DNA of 15,677 nucleotides from NCBI GenBank assembly GCA_027002315.1, contig JALWZV010000051.1, positions 1 through 15,677 of the forward strand, in the 5' to 3' direction. Under the pieces are notes generated by a model. That model saw only the letters and a list, made by a program, of their open reading frames with translations. It had not been told where the DNA came from and made no database searches. The stretch comes from Candidatus Roizmanbacteria bacterium (GTDB lineage Bacteria; Patescibacteriota; Microgenomatia; UBA1406; GWC2-37-13). Made by a program: the position numbers and the translations under genes. Shown piece after piece: positions 6,654-14,897 of this stretch; within the stretch, counting starts at the first letter, position 1, and each line of letters opens with the position of its first letter.

Positions 6654-8159
6654 ATGGAAACACACCGTTCGCCAGAAATAAGGACAAGTTTTAAAGAATT
6701 ACCTAATCTACAGGCTAGATTATTGTTTTCGAATGGAGAGATCAAGAACTCGATTTCTGACACAGCGCTTCAATCAATAAACTCTAAATCCGGAGAGTTA
6801 AGAACTCAGTACTGGGAGGATAGAGTTCAAAAAAATGAGGTTGACGATGATTTTAATAGACAAATGGAGGAGTGGGAAAGTAATGTTGTTGAGATACTAA
6901 ACACGGATTCCATTAAAGATAGGGTAACCTCTCTATCAAGATTATTCGACAAAGCAGGTTTAGGCCAAGAAAACTTTACGAGGAATGATGTAAGGCATCT
7001 TTATGGACGTTATTTTGTTCAAAGAGAGGGAGAATTAACAGGAGTAGAGATGTTTATACAGGATGTTTTATCTGCTTACACAAACGCGGATGGTGACGTA
7101 GATTACGAATCTTTAAAGAGAGACGCAGACTCTATTTACTGGTTCTCGACAATTTTTGGAATAGATATAAATGAGGATAAAAAAACATGGCTTGCTGAGA
7201 TTATATCTCAGGCTGTTCTCGCAGAGGCGAGGGTGAGGACAAACAAAGAAGAACTAAAGACAAAAGTTGTTACAGTGGAGCTTGATGGACAACATAAATT
7301 AAGAGAGGTAGAAGGTTATGAAAGAGAGTTGTTAGAGTACATATCTTATCCTAACCTCGGTGAAGTTGTTTTAGCACGAGAGCCAGAGGTGCGACAACCA
7401 GAAACTCCTCCAACCCAACCGCCAGCAGATGCCTCTCCAACAATAACCGCTCAACCAGAAACACAGATACAACCTTCAGAACCATTAGTAGAGGTTCCTA
7501 CAACTCCAGTTGCCGAACCAGAGACACCGCCACGACCTCCAGAGTTGACAAGGATTAGTGTAGAAAGCGGAGATATAAACAAGTTAAAAGAAGACGTGAA
7601 GCATGGTTTGGAAGCGAATAATGGCGTGGTTATTGAGATGAACACAGAAGAACTATTAGCTCTGTTTATGAGTAATAAAAATCAGATGGAAAAAGCTATA
7701 GTTACGTTTATAAAATCTCAAGAGGAGGTAAGTTCCAGTCTTCCACTTAAAGCTAATTTAAAGTCTCTCAATCTCCATTTGGTCGAAGGAGAAGTATCTT
7801 TTAATATAAAACTAACCCTTAGTGTTCTAATGTGGAAAGCAGATGTAATAACACGCATTCCTATATCTATAACTATGGATAAAAATGGCAACTTGGAGAG
7901 TGTAAACATTCCTGATTTTGGAAGAGGTAAAAGTCTAGATATTGTAGGAAAAGGAAGGGTGGCAAATGTTCTTGATGAAAACTCACCGAAAATACAAGAT
8001 CGAATTGAGAGTATTACAGATAAACCTCCTGCAGAACAACAGAAGATGGTTGAGGGATTGGTAGCAGAGATGTTGGGCGTTTCTGATACTCCTTTGGACT
8101 TGAGAATGAATATTGAACAGGATAAACTTTCAATTACTTTAAGAAAAAAAACTGAGTAA
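6654..8159 (+). CDS. Hypothetical tripartite protein with proline-rich linker
   Basis: Not recognised. It has 501 residues and three visible regions. Residues 1-240 are charged, mostly helical in pattern and contain several tryptophans and tyrosines. Residues 244-296 form a linker with 17 prolines, many in EPE, TPP and PPxPP contexts, rich in Thr, Gln and Glu. Residues 300-500 begin with helices and then alternate polar and hydrophobic residues in strand-like fashion (about 366-420 and 480-498), which suggests a beta-rich domain. There is no signal peptide, membrane segment or obvious catalytic motif, so it is probably cytoplasmic. It has its own near-leaderless promoter and lies 46 bases before gatC in the same direction. 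A link to the amidotransferase is unproven. Confidence 0.85.
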   Translation: METHRSPEIRTSFKELPNLQARLLFSNGEIKNSISDTALQSINSKSGELRTQYWEDRVQKNEVDDDFNRQMEEWESNVVEILNTDSIKDRVTSLSRLFDKAGLGQENFTRNDVRHLYGRYFVQREGELTGVEMFIQDVLSAYTNADGDVDYESLKRDADSIYWFSTIFGIDINEDKKTWLAEIISQAVLAEARVRTNKEELKTKVVTVELDGQHKLREVEGYERELLEYISYPNLGEVVLAREPEVRQPETPPTQPPADASPTITAQPETQIQPSEPLVEVPTTPVAEPETPPRPPELTRISVESGDINKLKEDVKHGLEANNGVVIEMNTEELLALFMSNKNQMEKAIVTFIKSQEEVSSSLPLKANLKSLNLHLVEGEVSFNIKLTLSVLMWKADVITRIPISITMDKNGNLESVNIPDFGRGKSLDIVGKGRVANVLDENSPKIQDRIESITDKPPAEQQKMVEGLVAEMLGVSDTPLDLRMNIEQDKLSITLRKKTE

Positions 8160-8187
8160 AGTTTTCATTGATTTTGATTTTTAGTAT

Positions 8188-8196
8188 TGATAGAAT
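8188..8196 (+). promoter_or_regulatory. Extended -10 promoter before gatC
   Basis: TG-A-TAGAAT spans 8188-8196, an extended -10 with one mismatch in the hexamer. Nine bases separate it from the gatC ATG at 8206, so transcription would begin about three bases before the start codon. It suggests that gatCAB can be transcribed independently of the 501-residue gene. Confidence 0.5.
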
Positions 8197-8205
8197 GATA
8201 CGGTT

Positions 8206-8514
8206 ATGAAAAAGATAAAAACACAACTTTCTGACGATGATATTAAGTACCTTGCTATCCTTTCACGTTTGAGTTTGAAAACTGATGAGATAGGAAATCT
8301 TAAAAGCAAACTGAGTGAGACAATTGAGTATATAAACAACCTTCAAAAACTAAACACAGAAAATATTCTTCCTACTGCAAGTGTGGTTAATATGAAAAAT
8401 GTTGTTTTTCAAGATGGTGTACCAAACAAAAGAAGATTGAAAAGTAGCGAAGCACTTAAAAATGCCAAGAACAAAACAGAGAAGTTTTTTGTTATAAAAA
8501 AGAGAGTTATATAA
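8206..8514 (+). CDS. gatC: Asp/Glu-tRNA amidotransferase subunit C
   Basis: Small subunit that wraps around and stabilises GatA in the GatCAB complex. The product is 102 residues, close to the family norm. The N-terminal helix pair DDDIKYLAILSRLSL (10-24) and LSETIEYINNLQKLNTENILPT (36-57) fits GatC, followed by the usual extended segment with NVVFQDGVP (65-73), the NA motif (LKNA, 84-87) and the FFVIKKRVI tail in place of the common YFKVPKVI. It begins the gatC-gatA-gatB operon with a six-base gap to gatA. No Shine-Dalgarno sequence is present. Confidence 0.9.
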   Translation: MKKIKTQLSDDDIKYLAILSRLSLKTDEIGNLKSKLSETIEYINNLQKLNTENILPTASVVNMKNVVFQDGVPNKRRLKSSEALKNAKNKTEKFFVIKKRVI

Positions 8515-8520
8515 ATAAGT

Positions 8521-9906
8521 ATGAACTTGATAGGAAAATCTGTAACAGAGTTAAGAAATTTAATTAAATCTAAAAAAGTATCAAAAGGAGAGGTGTGGGA
8601 TTTCTTTGTAAAAAGAGTCGAAAAGTATAATAAAAAACTGAATGCTTTTTTGACAATTGGAGAAATTAAAAATCTCGATAATGATGGTGAACTGGCTGGA
8701 GTTCCTGTTGCTATTAAGGATAATTTTTGTACCAAAGGACTTCGAACAACAGCATCATCTAAGGTGTTGGATAACTTTATTCCTCCTTACAGTGCTACAG
8801 TGGTAAAAAAATTAGAAGGTGCAGGATCGGTTATTTTGGGTAAGACGAATATGGATGCGTGGGCGCATGGTTCCTCAACAGAGACCTCTGCGTATGGATC
8901 CTCTAAGAACCCATGGGATTTGAGTAGAACTCCTGGAGGTTCGTCAGGAGGGTCAGCTGTTGCGGTCTCGGCTTACTTATCTCCATATGCTATAGGGTCA
9001 GAGACAGCGGGTTCTATAAAACAACCTGCTGCATGGTCAGGAGTTATAGGTTTAAAACCAACTTATGGCAGAGTCTCAAGATACGGTCTCATTTCTATGG
9101 CCTCTTCTACTGATTGCCCAGGTCCTTTAACTGTTTCGGTTGAGGATGCCGCTTTAATCTTAAAAGTTTTGGCGGGTAAGGATGAGTTTGATGCCACGAC
9201 ATCTCAGGTTGAGGTAAAAGATTATCCAAAATTAATGAAGGAGAAAAGAAAATTCACTATTGGTATCTCTGATGAGTTTTTAGCAGGTGTTGATGAGGAT
9301 ATCAAAAAAGCTTTTTTTAAGGTTAAGTCTGATCTGGAGAAGATGGGACACAGATTTAAAAAGGTGAGCTTGCTTTCTCCGGAGTACTCGATATCCGTTT
9401 ACACAATTTTGCAGCGAGCTGAGGTTGCCTCAAATCTTTCTCGTTTTGACGGAGTGAGATATGGAAACACACGAGAGTTTTTTGGAGAAGAGGCAAAAAG
9501 AAGAGTGATGCTTGGAAACTATGTTCTTTCATATGGTTACTATGATGCTTACTACAAAAAAGCTCAAAAGGTAAGAACGCTTATTGTTGATGACTTTAAG
9601 AGAGCATTTAAAGATGTTGACTTGATTTTAACACCTACAACGCCAATGACGGCCTTAAAATTAGGAGAGTGGGAAAAATATCCATTTTTTGGAGAGAAGA
9701 TGGATGTTTTAAATGAGCCCATTGCTATAGCAGGTTTACCGGCAATAGATTTTCCAGTTGGACTTGATAGAAAAGGTTTACCAATAGGTCTTCAGTTAAC
9801 TGGTAATTATTTTAAGGAGGATGAGGTTTTAAATGCAGCTTATCAGTTGGAAAAGGAGACAGAATTTTATCAAGTTATAAAGAAGGGTTTTAAAAAATGG
9901 AGATAA
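8521..9906 (+). CDS. gatA: Glutamyl/aspartyl-tRNA amidotransferase subunit A
   Basis: Amidase-signature glutaminase that releases ammonia from glutamine or asparagine for the GatB site. The product is 461 residues, slightly shorter than the usual 480-490. The Ser-cisSer-Lys triad is visible: K66 in VAIKDN, cis-S141 in GGSSGGS, and nucleophile S165 in GSETAGSIKQPA, 24 residues later as expected. The segment KPTYGRVSRYGL and the C-terminal GLPAIDFPVG and GLPIGLQLTG motifs are intact. The more usual GSDTGGSIRQPA reads GSETAGSIKQPA, a conservative change. The start is ATG 8521. The stop overlaps the gatB start by ten bases. Confidence 0.96.
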   Translation: MNLIGKSVTELRNLIKSKKVSKGEVWDFFVKRVEKYNKKLNAFLTIGEIKNLDNDGELAGVPVAIKDNFCTKGLRTTASSKVLDNFIPPYSATVVKKLEGAGSVILGKTNMDAWAHGSSTETSAYGSSKNPWDLSRTPGGSSGGSAVAVSAYLSPYAIGSETAGSIKQPAAWSGVIGLKPTYGRVSRYGLISMASSTDCPGPLTVSVEDAALILKVLAGKDEFDATTSQVEVKDYPKLMKEKRKFTIGISDEFLAGVDEDIKKAFFKVKSDLEKMGHRFKKVSLLSPEYSISVYTILQRAEVASNLSRFDGVRYGNTREFFGEEAKRRVMLGNYVLSYGYYDAYYKKAQKVRTLIVDDFKRAFKDVDLILTPTTPMTALKLGEWEKYPFFGEKMDVLNEPIAIAGLPAIDFPVGLDRKGLPIGLQLTGNYFKEDEVLNAAYQLEKETEFYQVIKKGFKKWR

Positions 9907-11234
9907 AAAATAAATACGAGGTAATAATTGGGTTAGAGATTCACGTTGAGCTTAGCACTGCGTCTAAGATGTTTTGTCAGTGCTCAGCTTCTTATTTTGG
10001 TAAAGAACCAAACACAAATGTTTGCCCAGTTTGTCTTGGACTGCCTGGAGCTCTGCCTGTTCCTAACAAAAAAGCCATTGAGTACACAATGATGATAGGT
10101 AAGGCGTTAAACTGTAAGATTAATAATAAATTTCATTTTGACAGAAAGCATTATTCTTATCCAGATCTACCTAAAGGTTATCAGATAAGTCAGTACGATG
10201 AACCTATAGCTCAGCATGGATGGTATCAACCAGTAATGAGCAGCAAAAAGTTTAGAATAACTAGAGTTCATTTAGAAGAAGACACGGGAAAACTAATTCA
10301 CTCTAAAAATGGAACCTATATTGACTTTAACAGATCAGGAGTACCTTTAGTTGAGATTGTAACGGAGGCTGATTTTAGAAGTGCTGATGAGGTTAAGACC
10401 TTTGTCGAGGAACTACAGATGGTTGTGAGGTATCTGGGAATTTCACAGGCGGATATGGAGAAAGGATCTATGCGATTAGAACCCAATATCTCTGTAAAAG
10501 ATAAGACTAAGATAAAAGAAGGAGAGTTACCTCCCTACAAAGTAGAGTTGAAAAACATAAACTCTTTTAGGTTTGCAAAGAAAGCAATAGATTATGAGGT
10601 TAAGAGACAGATTGAGTTGTTGGAGGAGGGTAAGGTACCTGTACAGGAAACAAGAGGGTATAACGAAAAAAAAGGCATAACCTTTACGCAGAGAGTTAAG
10701 GAAAATGCTGATGATTATAGATATATGCCTGAACCGGATATTCCCTACTTTGAGTTTGATGATAAGTATCTAAACTCAGTTTTCTTAAAAGTACCTCCAG
10801 TTCCTCAAGAGATATTTACAAACCTAATCAAACAAAGATTAAACAAGAAAACAGCGTTTATTTTAATGAAGAATAAGCAAACTTTAGACTTTTTTAATGA
10901 AGTTATGCCAGAGTTGTTGAAAAAGAATAGTGAGTTTATTACTCCTCAGGCTGTTGCTAATTTAATAGTTAATGAGAAGGTTGATATAAAGAACTCCAAG
11001 GATAAGTTTATTAGTAATGTAATCAAAATTTTAAGGCCAATTCAGACAGACAAAGATCTGCTTACTCAGGTTGTAAAAAAGGTGCTCACAAATAATCCAA
11101 ATGCCGTAAAAGACTTTAAAAAAGGGAAAGAAAACGTGGTGATGTTTTTGGTTGGTCAGGTGATGAGAGAAATCAAAGGAAAAGCCAAACCTCAGGATGT
11201 GATAGAGGAGATAAGGAAGAGTATAAAAGATTAA
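9897..11234 (+). CDS. gatB: Aspartyl/glutamyl-tRNA amidotransferase subunit B
   Basis: Kinase and transamidase subunit that activates Glu-tRNA(Gln) or Asp-tRNA(Asn) with ATP and converts it to the amide. The product is 445 residues against a usual 470-480. It opens with EVIIGLEIHVELST (8-21), and the four zinc cysteines are C27, C29, C43 and C46 (CQC and CPVC). The GatB signature YSYPDLPKGYQISQ (86-99) and HLEEDTGK (125-132) follow. The C-terminal helical and YqeY-like tail domain ends with FLVGQVMREIKGKAKPQ. The ten-base overlap with gatA implies coupled translation. The stop codon overlaps that of the convergent downstream gene in the palindrome TTAA. Presence of GatCAB suggests that GlnRS and/or AsnRS is missing; this is inference. 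Confidence 0.96.
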   Translation: MEIKNKYEVIIGLEIHVELSTASKMFCQCSASYFGKEPNTNVCPVCLGLPGALPVPNKKAIEYTMMIGKALNCKINNKFHFDRKHYSYPDLPKGYQISQYDEPIAQHGWYQPVMSSKKFRITRVHLEEDTGKLIHSKNGTYIDFNRSGVPLVEIVTEADFRSADEVKTFVEELQMVVRYLGISQADMEKGSMRLEPNISVKDKTKIKEGELPPYKVELKNINSFRFAKKAIDYEVKRQIELLEEGKVPVQETRGYNEKKGITFTQRVKENADDYRYMPEPDIPYFEFDDKYLNSVFLKVPPVPQEIFTNLIKQRLNKKTAFILMKNKQTLDFFNEVMPELLKKNSEFITPQAVANLIVNEKVDIKNSKDKFISNVIKILRPIQTDKDLLTQVVKKVLTNNPNAVKDFKKGKENVVMFLVGQVMREIKGKAKPQDVIEEIRKSIKD

Positions 11235-12106
11235 ATAGCAACCGGACTTAGAGATGGATGCGAAACTTGCTCAGTTATTCTTTCGGCTTCAGATCTTGCG
11301 TTAAGATTCTTTGCTGTTATCCAACGCTCATAAATATCAAAAATAACTAAAGCACGTTTTACATAAAAATCACGTTTTTCTTTTGACATGTCTTCATATG
11401 AGTAGTTACTCTGTTCCAAGCTGTTGTATAACAGCATAGCTATATATTTAACTTTTTCTGAAGATGACTTTTTTCCTATTTGCAAAGCGTGCTCTATGGT
11501 TTCAAAGCTAACAATAAAACCAAAGTAGCTTATGACGAAGCCTTCATGTTTTATTTCTTGTCTCCAAATATCTTGTGGAGAATTTCCCCTTGTCCAAATC
11601 AAACCATAGCTTTTTCTTGTTTCTAGAGAGGTTGATTTAAAAAAAGAACCTGATCGTGGGATTACATAGATTTTACCTAGATTTGGAAAATATAATTCAT
11701 GAACTAACGCAAGATTTAATGCCCATTCTAGACAAGCAGCATTACCTTTTATAAATACATTTTTTAATGATTTTCGATGATTAAGAAACCCATTAGTTAC
11801 CCCCATAACAATATTTGTTCTGTGTTGCTTGAGTTCTCTGATCAATTTGTTTCGGCTATGTGTCATATAGTCATAATGTGCCCAAAACGCTCTTGCAACA
11901 AAATCTACAAAGTTACCACGTCTAATTTGACCACTTTTATCTCTATGATAAAGCGTGTTTAGTAACCATGGTGGCCTAAAATTTACAGGATCATTCATCA
12001 TTACTTTTACGAGTTTATGTTCTGTTGGAGTAAGAAACTTTAAAACACCACGTTCTAATAAAACACCTATTTGTTTTACTGGTTCATCTATAACAAATTC
12101 TTTCAT
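11231..12106 (-). CDS. Hypothetical protein, possible N-terminal winged helix
   Basis: Not recognised. It has 291 residues, is basic and aromatic-rich, and has no signal peptide or membrane helix. Residues 25-36 read LTPTEHKLVKVM, which resembles the first helix of OmpR/PhoB-type winged-helix domains (LTPTE.. followed by a helix). The segment HSRNKLIRELKQH (83-95) could be the recognition helix. This resemblance is weak and the usual intervening wing spacing is stretched. The middle (about 120-215) looks mixed, the end helical. It lies 14 bases downstream of the 111-residue gene, so the two form an operon. Its stop codon overlaps that of gatB by four bases, tail to tail. Function unknown; a DNA-binding role is only one possibility. 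Confidence 0.75.
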   Translation of the reverse strand: MKEFVIDEPVKQIGVLLERGVLKFLTPTEHKLVKVMMNDPVNFRPPWLLNTLYHRDKSGQIRRGNFVDFVARAFWAHYDYMTHSRNKLIRELKQHRTNIVMGVTNGFLNHRKSLKNVFIKGNAACLEWALNLALVHELYFPNLGKIYVIPRSGSFFKSTSLETRKSYGLIWTRGNSPQDIWRQEIKHEGFVISYFGFIVSFETIEHALQIGKKSSSEKVKYIAMLLYNSLEQSNYSYEDMSKEKRDFYVKRALVIFDIYERWITAKNLNARSEAERITEQVSHPSLSPVAI

Positions 12107-12120
12107 AACTAATCTTCTTT

Positions 12121-12456
12121 TTAACTTGAATCTGAACCACTATGTAACACTTCATCTCGAGTTATATGAGTTACTGTTGTTCCTCCATCCTGTGTTTGCC
12201 ACCCTTCAATATGACGTATTTCACCATAGATTTTAACATCTCCCTTAAATCCTTCTACATCTGGATTAGAACATCCTCCCGATTGTTTGCCTGTACTTGG
12301 AATTTTGACATATGTTCCATCTACATAAACGGTAACTTTTTTAGATAATTTTAAAAACATATCTCCTATTTCTTTAAGCATTTTTTTAGCTTGATCTCCA
12401 CCTTCTTTTAACCACTCTTCTATAGATAGAGATGGGTAAATAGATTCAATAGTCAT
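12121..12456 (-). CDS. Hypothetical small protein, helix plus beta domain
   Basis: Not recognised. It has 111 residues. Residues 11-38 form a probable amphipathic helix (SIEEWLKEGG to MFLKLSKK). Residues 41-84 alternate like beta strands with glycines and one cysteine (VTVYVDGTYVKIP, then GDVKIYGEI). The tail is polar and serine-rich. There is no signal peptide or membrane segment. It is the first gene of a two-gene operon with the 291-residue gene. AAGG (12464-12467), seven bases before the ATG, is one of the few Shine-Dalgarno-like sequences in the window, and the TATAAT at 12488-12493 gives a leader of about 25 bases. This gene pair is therefore started differently from its near-leaderless neighbours. 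Confidence 0.72.
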   Translation of the reverse strand: MTIESIYPSLSIEEWLKEGGDQAKKMLKEIGDMFLKLSKKVTVYVDGTYVKIPSTGKQSGGCSNPDVEGFKGDVKIYGEIRHIEGWQTQDGGTTVTHITRDEVLHSGSDSS

Positions 12457-12487
12457 AGTTTTACCTTAAATTTATAACTTATAGTAT

Positions 12488-12493
12488 ATTATA
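12488..12493 (-). promoter_or_regulatory. -10 element of the 111/291-residue gene pair
   Basis: TATAAT reads on the minus strand at 12493-12488. The predicted start is near 12481, giving a leader of about 25 bases with AAGG seven bases before the ATG. No clear -35 is seen. The 118-base gap also carries the divergent recG promoter. Confidence 0.45.
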
Positions 12494-12554
12494 TAAAGTT
12501 ATGTTTTTATTTTCAAGAGCAATAATAGACGGTATTTTTTCATGTTGTTTATTC

Positions 12555-12560
12555 TATAAT
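12555..12560 (+). promoter_or_regulatory. -10 element of recG
   Basis: A perfect TATAAT lies 14 bases before the recG ATG. The block TTCTATAATTAACTTTAA is shared almost exactly with the promoter at 6635. The predicted leader is about eight bases with no Shine-Dalgarno sequence. Confidence 0.55.
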
Positions 12561-12574
12561 TAACTTTAAACAAT

Positions 12575-14644
12575 ATGTTAAAAACACTTATAAATAATTT
12601 ACCTAAAACAAGCACTAGGACGATATCTGTGTTTAAAAAATTAGATATAAACACGTTTTGGGATCTGATTAACTATCTGCCTTTTAGGTATGAAGACTAT
12701 TCTGTTCGCCTGACAAAAAGTACCTTATCACAGGTAGGAAAGTTATTTGGCCAAGATGAAAAAAAAGTTACAGTTCAAGGAGTTGTCGTAAATACAAAAA
12801 CCATGCGAACAAGAAGGCGCGGTTTTACAATCCAAAAGGTTAATTTAGACGCTCAGGGAATAAATGTGGAGATAGTTTGGTTTAACCAACCTTATATTTT
12901 AAGAGTTTTTTCTAAAGGTAAAGTTGTGTCTGTGGCAGGAAAGGTTGAGTTGAACGGTAGAAAGGTTGTTTTGCATCCAGAGGAGTATGAGATCTTGACG
13001 GGAGGATTTGAGAACATTCACACAGGTAGATTAGTTCCTGTGTATTCTGAGACAAAAGGATTATCTTCAAGGACCATAAGGGAAAAAATCTATTGGGTTC
13101 TGAAGAATTATTCTGTTGAGATAGAGGAGTTTCTTCCTCAAGAAATTATTTCATACAATAAGCTTCTTCCAGAAAGAAAAGCTTATCTGAATATTCACTT
13201 TCCTGAGACAAGAGAGTTGGCAAAAAAATCGAGGGAGAGATTGGCCTTTGACGAGATATTTGTGTTACAACTTTCTTCTTATTTAGTAAGAAAAAAGTGG
13301 GAAAAGCAGAGAGTTAAAAACACCTTTATTGTTAATAAGGAAACAAGAGGTAAACTTAATGAGTTTGTCAAAACACTGCCTTTTAAGTTGACTAATGATC
13401 AGGTGAAAGCAGTAGAGGATATCTTGTCTGATTTTGAGAAGAAAAATCCGATGAACAGATTTTTACAAGGGGATGTTGGTTCAGGGAAAACTGTGGTTGC
13501 GACAATAGCAATGGTTTTTTCATATATAAATAAGTATCAGTCTGTGTTAATGGCTCCAACGGAGATACTTGCAACTCAGCATTATGAGACCATAAAAAGA
13601 TTTTTGGAGGGGACGAAAATTAAAATTGGAATTTATACTAAAACATACAAAACTGTAAAGGAGGGCGAGATTGGTGATTTGGATATCATAGTAGGAACAC
13701 ACGCTTTGCTTAATGAAAAAATATCTTTTCAAAGGGTGGGTTTGGTGGTTATAGATGAACAGCATAGATTTGGCGTTGTTCAGAGAAGTAAGCTAAAGGA
13801 AAAATCATCCTTACCTCACCTTTTAACCATGACAGCAACGCCGATTCCTAGAACAGTAGCTCTAACATTGTATGGAGAGCTGGACATCTCTGTAATTAAA
13901 GAGATGCCTAAAGGTAGAGTTCCAGTAAAAACATACTTAGTTCCCGCCAACAAAAGACAAGATGCTTATAAATGGATAGAGGAGAGGGTGAAGAAACACA
14001 AAGAACAGGTCTTTGTTGTGTGTCCTTTAATAGAGGAGTCTGATAATAAACTGATGAAGAGTGTAAGGGCGGTTAAACAAGAGTATGACAAATTGAGAAA
14101 AGAGGTTTTTCCAAGACTTAGGATTGGTATTTTACACGGCAAGATGAGATCAAAAGAGAAAACAGAGATAATGGACAAATTTAAAAATAGGGAGATTGAT
14201 ATTTTAGTTTCCACCTCTGTTATAGAGGTAGGAATAGATATAAGTAACGCAACCATAATGATGATTGAGACAGCAGAACGTTATGGTTTAGCTCAACTTC
14301 ACCAGTTAAGAGGCAGAGTGGGAAGAGGAGGTAAGCAATCTTATTGCTTACTTTTTACTGAGAATCCCACAGAGACAGCTCTTAAGAGGTTAAAGTTTTT
14401 CGAGCAAACAAGCGATGGTATGAAGTTAGCAGAGTTTGATTTAAAATTGAGAGGCCCAGGACTAATTTATGGTACACAACAGCACGGTTTTGTTAACTTA
14501 AAGGCAGCAAGCTTAACCGATTGGCAGGTTATAAGCAAGTCTCAAGGAGCGGTTAATTATTTTGTAAGCAAGAATAAAAAGATAGAAGGTGAGTTAAAAA
14601 GACGTATTGATGAGAACAATGTTGAGCTTATTGGGAGGGACTAG
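12575..14644 (+). CDS. recG: ATP-dependent DNA helicase RecG
   Basis: Superfamily 2 helicase that remodels stalled replication forks and branched recombination intermediates. The product is 689 residues, the normal length. The N-terminal wedge region begins around 30 (LINYLPFRYEDY) and holds an OB fold over about 62-140. The helicase core has NDQVKAV (274-280), Walker A GDVGSGKT (299-306), APTEILATQH (327-336), DEQHRFGV (394-401), TATPIPR (420-426), STSVIEVGID (546-555) and motif VI GLAQLHQLRGRVGRG (571-585). The C-terminal FDLKLRGPGLIYGTQQHG is typical of RecG and close to the TRG region. All motifs are intact. The stop is TAG, and the last 17 bases overlap a small gene on the other strand. 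Confidence 0.96.
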   Translation: MLKTLINNLPKTSTRTISVFKKLDINTFWDLINYLPFRYEDYSVRLTKSTLSQVGKLFGQDEKKVTVQGVVVNTKTMRTRRRGFTIQKVNLDAQGINVEIVWFNQPYILRVFSKGKVVSVAGKVELNGRKVVLHPEEYEILTGGFENIHTGRLVPVYSETKGLSSRTIREKIYWVLKNYSVEIEEFLPQEIISYNKLLPERKAYLNIHFPETRELAKKSRERLAFDEIFVLQLSSYLVRKKWEKQRVKNTFIVNKETRGKLNEFVKTLPFKLTNDQVKAVEDILSDFEKKNPMNRFLQGDVGSGKTVVATIAMVFSYINKYQSVLMAPTEILATQHYETIKRFLEGTKIKIGIYTKTYKTVKEGEIGDLDIIVGTHALLNEKISFQRVGLVVIDEQHRFGVVQRSKLKEKSSLPHLLTMTATPIPRTVALTLYGELDISVIKEMPKGRVPVKTYLVPANKRQDAYKWIEERVKKHKEQVFVVCPLIEESDNKLMKSVRAVKQEYDKLRKEVFPRLRIGILHGKMRSKEKTEIMDKFKNREIDILVSTSVIEVGIDISNATIMMIETAERYGLAQLHQLRGRVGRGGKQSYCLLFTENPTETALKRLKFFEQTSDGMKLAEFDLKLRGPGLIYGTQQHGFVNLKAASLTDWQVISKSQGAVNYFVSKNKKIEGELKRRIDENNVELIGRD

Positions 14645-14846
14645 GTTTGGTTTCTGCTGGTTTTTCAGAATTATGGTTTTTTTCTGTTGTTTCTCTTACA
14701 TAATGAGGTAGCCTCATAAGAGGAATAGCAATTGTTCTTACAGTACCATTTGGACCTTCTATTTTAACAACCCTGTCTATACTTTTAGGGTTACGTGATC
14801 TTGCATATCCTGCAGGAGTCATATGCCCCATTCGTTGTTCTTTCAT
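14628..14846 (-). CDS. Hypothetical 72-residue basic protein opposite the recG end
   Basis: Not recognised. It is a 72-residue protein from ATG 14846 (a TTG at 14855 would add three residues). The first 30 residues are basic with glycine and arginine (GHMTPAGYARSRNPKS), then comes a short strand-like part VVKIEGPNGTVRTIAIPLMRLP (27-48), then a polar Lys/Glu/Pro tail. Two things support it as a real gene: a perfect extended -10 element TGCTATAAT about 30 bases upstream, and a composition unlike random AT-rich sequence. Its last 17 bases overlap the end of recG on the opposite strand. No function can be proposed. Confidence 0.55.
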   Translation of the reverse strand: MKEQRMGHMTPAGYARSRNPKSIDRVVKIEGPNGTVRTIAIPLMRLPHYVRETTEKNHNSEKPAETKPSPSQ

Positions 14847-14874
14847 ATTTATCAAAAACTAAAATCAAAGATGT

Positions 14875-14883
14875 ATTATAGCA
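14875..14883 (-). promoter_or_regulatory. Extended -10 promoter of the 72-residue gene
   Basis: On the minus strand TG-C-TATAAT (14883-14875) is a perfect extended -10. The predicted start near 14868 leaves a leader of about 22 bases to the ATG at 14846, without an evident Shine-Dalgarno sequence. Confidence 0.6.
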
Positions 14884-14897
14884 TAACTAAATTTCTA

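Noticed and set aside
6588..6665. N-terminal extension of the ABC ATPase to 6665
   Set aside because: The extra 26 residues lack family similarity, cover the extended -10 element, and would overlap the start of the divergent 501-residue gene.
8409..8735. A 108-codon minus-strand frame across gatC and gatA
   Set aside because: Shadow of two well-supported genes; hydrophobic, Phe/Ser/Leu-rich translation typical of the opposite strand of Lys-rich genes.
11955..12236. A 93-codon plus-strand frame across the gap between the two hypothetical minus-strand genes
   Set aside because: It runs antisense to both genes and its translation is low in charge and rich in Phe, Leu, His and Thr, as expected of a shadow. 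The minus-strand pair has a promoter and a Shine-Dalgarno-like site.
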